Below are positions 11,757-12,608 of a stretch of DNA of 12,608 nucleotides, in pieces. The notes beneath the pieces are model-generated. The model searched no databases, had not been told where the DNA came from, and saw only the letters and a list, made by a program, of their open reading frames with translations. Numbering within the stretch: the stretch's first letter is position 1; the number at the start of each line of letters is the position of its first letter. The position numbers were made by a program, and so were the translations under genes. Source of the stretch: Archaeoglobaceae archaeon (GTDB taxonomy: Archaea; Halobacteriota; Archaeoglobi; Archaeoglobales; Archaeoglobaceae); the NCBI GenBank assembly GCA_025059545.1, contig JANXDJ010000011.1, positions 15,134-27,741 on the forward strand, in the 5' to 3' direction.

Positions 11757-12608
11757 AGACAAGTCGCTTGATCGGGTGTGCATCAGCTTGAACAGCTATA
11801 CCAAGCTCCGAGACAGCCTCGGAGACCACTATACTTACCATTGCGGTGCTTGGAAAGATCATGGGTGCGTTCTCAATTGGTCCGTAGAGCAAGAAGTCCG
11901 CTCCAATCATTTGCATGATCAAATTCGAACCTATATCTGCTGGTGGGAAGACTTCTTTCCTTTCTTTCTTCAGTTTTTTGATCCATGGCCAGGCGGAGGG
12001 AATGTTGTGTGGAGCTCCTCCTGCAGGCAATCCAAGCTTTGCCTTTACCGCCATCACCGCTTTAAATGTCGCTCCCGCTCCCGCTCCAAGCGGGGTTGCT
12101 GCGACGTCTATTAGGATTCTCTTAATTCCGCACTCATTTGCAATTTCAAGCAGACCCTTGCTTAATCCCGCACCGCCTTTTTGTAGAATGTCCAATCTGC
12201 CTTTAACGGTATTGTCAGTCGGGTTAAAAGCTAAGACTATTGCTGAGTCGATTTTGCTGTGCTTAAGTGCTTCAACTTCTTGCTGTGTAAGACTTGGGTT
12301 GATGGAGTTGTAGATCGCTCTATCATGAACCCCGATCTCAGTGGCAAACTTGGCTCCATGGATCCTTACATTCGGATCAGTCGAATCGATTAAGAAAGGA
12401 GCATCTGCGATGTTGCTGAACCACTCTATATACTTCTCCATAGCCTCTGCGGATTCACCAACGATCTGGAGCATACATGGAACGCCTGTGAGATCAGAGA
12501 ACTCCTGTTGCATTTTCCATAGTTCTTCAGCCTTATTCTTATCAAAGATTCCCTTGTGATCGTCGCTAACTATTTTGTGCCCTTTGTAGAAGATCGTTCC
12601 CACAAGCA
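11755..12608 (-). CDS. mtrH: Tetrahydromethanopterin S-methyltransferase subunit H, N-terminus cut by window edge
   Basis: Residues run open to the window edge. MtrH transfers the methyl group of methyl-tetrahydromethanopterin to the corrinoid of MtrA in the membrane-associated Mtr complex. Segments I recognise against methanogen MtrH are GTIFYKGHKIVSDDHKGIFD, DAPFLIDSTDPNVRIHGA, DRAIYNSINPS, SAIVLAFNPTDNTVKGRLDI, LIDVAATPLGAGAGATFKAV and HNIPSAWPW. Known MtrH proteins have about 30 residues before GTIFY, usually ending in a Leu-x-Gly. Here CTT-GTG-GGA gives Leu-Val-Gly, so the GTG at 12603 is internal and the real start lies beyond 12608. If the other mtr genes lie upstream, this would be the end of an mtr operon extended by the chelatase and redox genes. 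Confidence 0.93.
   Translation of the reverse strand, partial: LVGTIFYKGHKIVSDDHKGIFDKNKAEELWKMQQEFSDLTGVPCMLQIVGESAEAMEKYIEWFSNIADAPFLIDSTDPNVRIHGAKFATEIGVHDRAIYNSINPSLTQQEVEALKHSKIDSAIVLAFNPTDNTVKGRLDILQKGGAGLSKGLLEIANECGIKRILIDVAATPLGAGAGATFKAVMAVKAKLGLPAGGAPHNIPSAWPWIKKLKKERKEVFPPADIGSNLIMQMIGADFLLYGPIENAPMIFPSTAMVSIVVSEAVSELGIAVQADAHPIKRLV

Noticed and set aside
11915..12313. Open frame antisense to mtrH (132 codons)
   Set aside because: A mirror of the conserved MtrH segments, with no ribosome site or motif of its own.
12601..12603. GTG as the start of MtrH
   Set aside because: The frame stays open to the edge and the preceding Leu codon continues the family consensus; known MtrH proteins have about 30 more residues upstream.
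1..12608. CRISPR arrays, tRNA or rRNA genes, insertion sequences
   Set aside because: No regularly spaced repeats, cloverleaf-like segments, rRNA-like stretches, transposase motifs or terminal inverted repeats were seen.

Overview
The window suggests a thermophilic archaeon that carries methyl-coenzyme M reductase (MCR), even though no mcr structural gene is present. The evidence is three methanogenesis marker proteins (4, 8 and 14), the MCR activation ATPase A2 (AtwA), the tetrahydromethanopterin:CoM methyltransferase subunit MtrH, and GGTGATC-type Shine-Dalgarno sites. Coding sequence is rich in Lys, Glu, Ile and AGA/AGG arginine codons, as in thermophiles. The mix of MCR-linked genes with a 4-hydroxybutyryl-CoA dehydratase-like enzyme and a GlcD/HdrD-type flavin/iron-sulfur pair fits an Archaeoglobi-like lineage with MCR. 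Other MCR-bearing archaea cannot be excluded.

Layout. (1) Positions 1-513, minus: the N-terminal part of a 4-hydroxybutyryl-CoA dehydratase-like protein, cut by the window edge. (2) Positions 514-707: a divergent intergenic region with a perfect 8-bp inverted repeat, a candidate operator. (3) 708-1319, plus: a metallo-beta-lactamase-fold hydrolase, tail-to-tail with the next pair. (4) 2604 down to 1311, minus: a two-gene unit of an iron-sulfur-flavoprotein-like protein followed by marker protein 4 (MtxX). (5) 2605-2684: a compact divergent promoter. (6) 2685-5769, plus: a tight three-gene operon of DUF2284 Cys-rich protein, marker protein 8 and AtwA. (7) 12608 down to 5754, minus: a seven-gene colinear run of mtrH (cut at the edge), a CfbA/CbiX chelatase, a GlcD-like flavoprotein, an HdrD-like protein with two complete CCG motifs, a DUF169 Cys-rich protein, a NifB-like radical SAM protein and marker protein 14. 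It meets atwA tail-to-tail with a 16-bp overlap.

How the genes may work together. The window looks like an MCR maturation and activation island linked to the Mtr methyl-transfer step. CfbA would supply metallated sirohydrochlorin for F430 or corrinoid. AtwA is the ATPase that drives reductive activation of MCR nickel. The NifB-like enzyme could make the nitrogenase-type iron-sulfur precursor reported in MCR activation complexes. The GlcD-like/HdrD-like pair is a redox module. The GlcD-like subunit lacks the metal-binding His-x-Gly-Asp-Gly-Asn-x-His motif of 2-hydroxyacid dehydrogenases, so its substrate is probably not lactate or glycolate. Its position in this operon raises the possibility of electron transfer to or from thiols, the heterodisulfide or the activation machinery. 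No tRNA, rRNA, CRISPR array or mobile element was seen, and no stretch longer than 300 bp lacks a gene.
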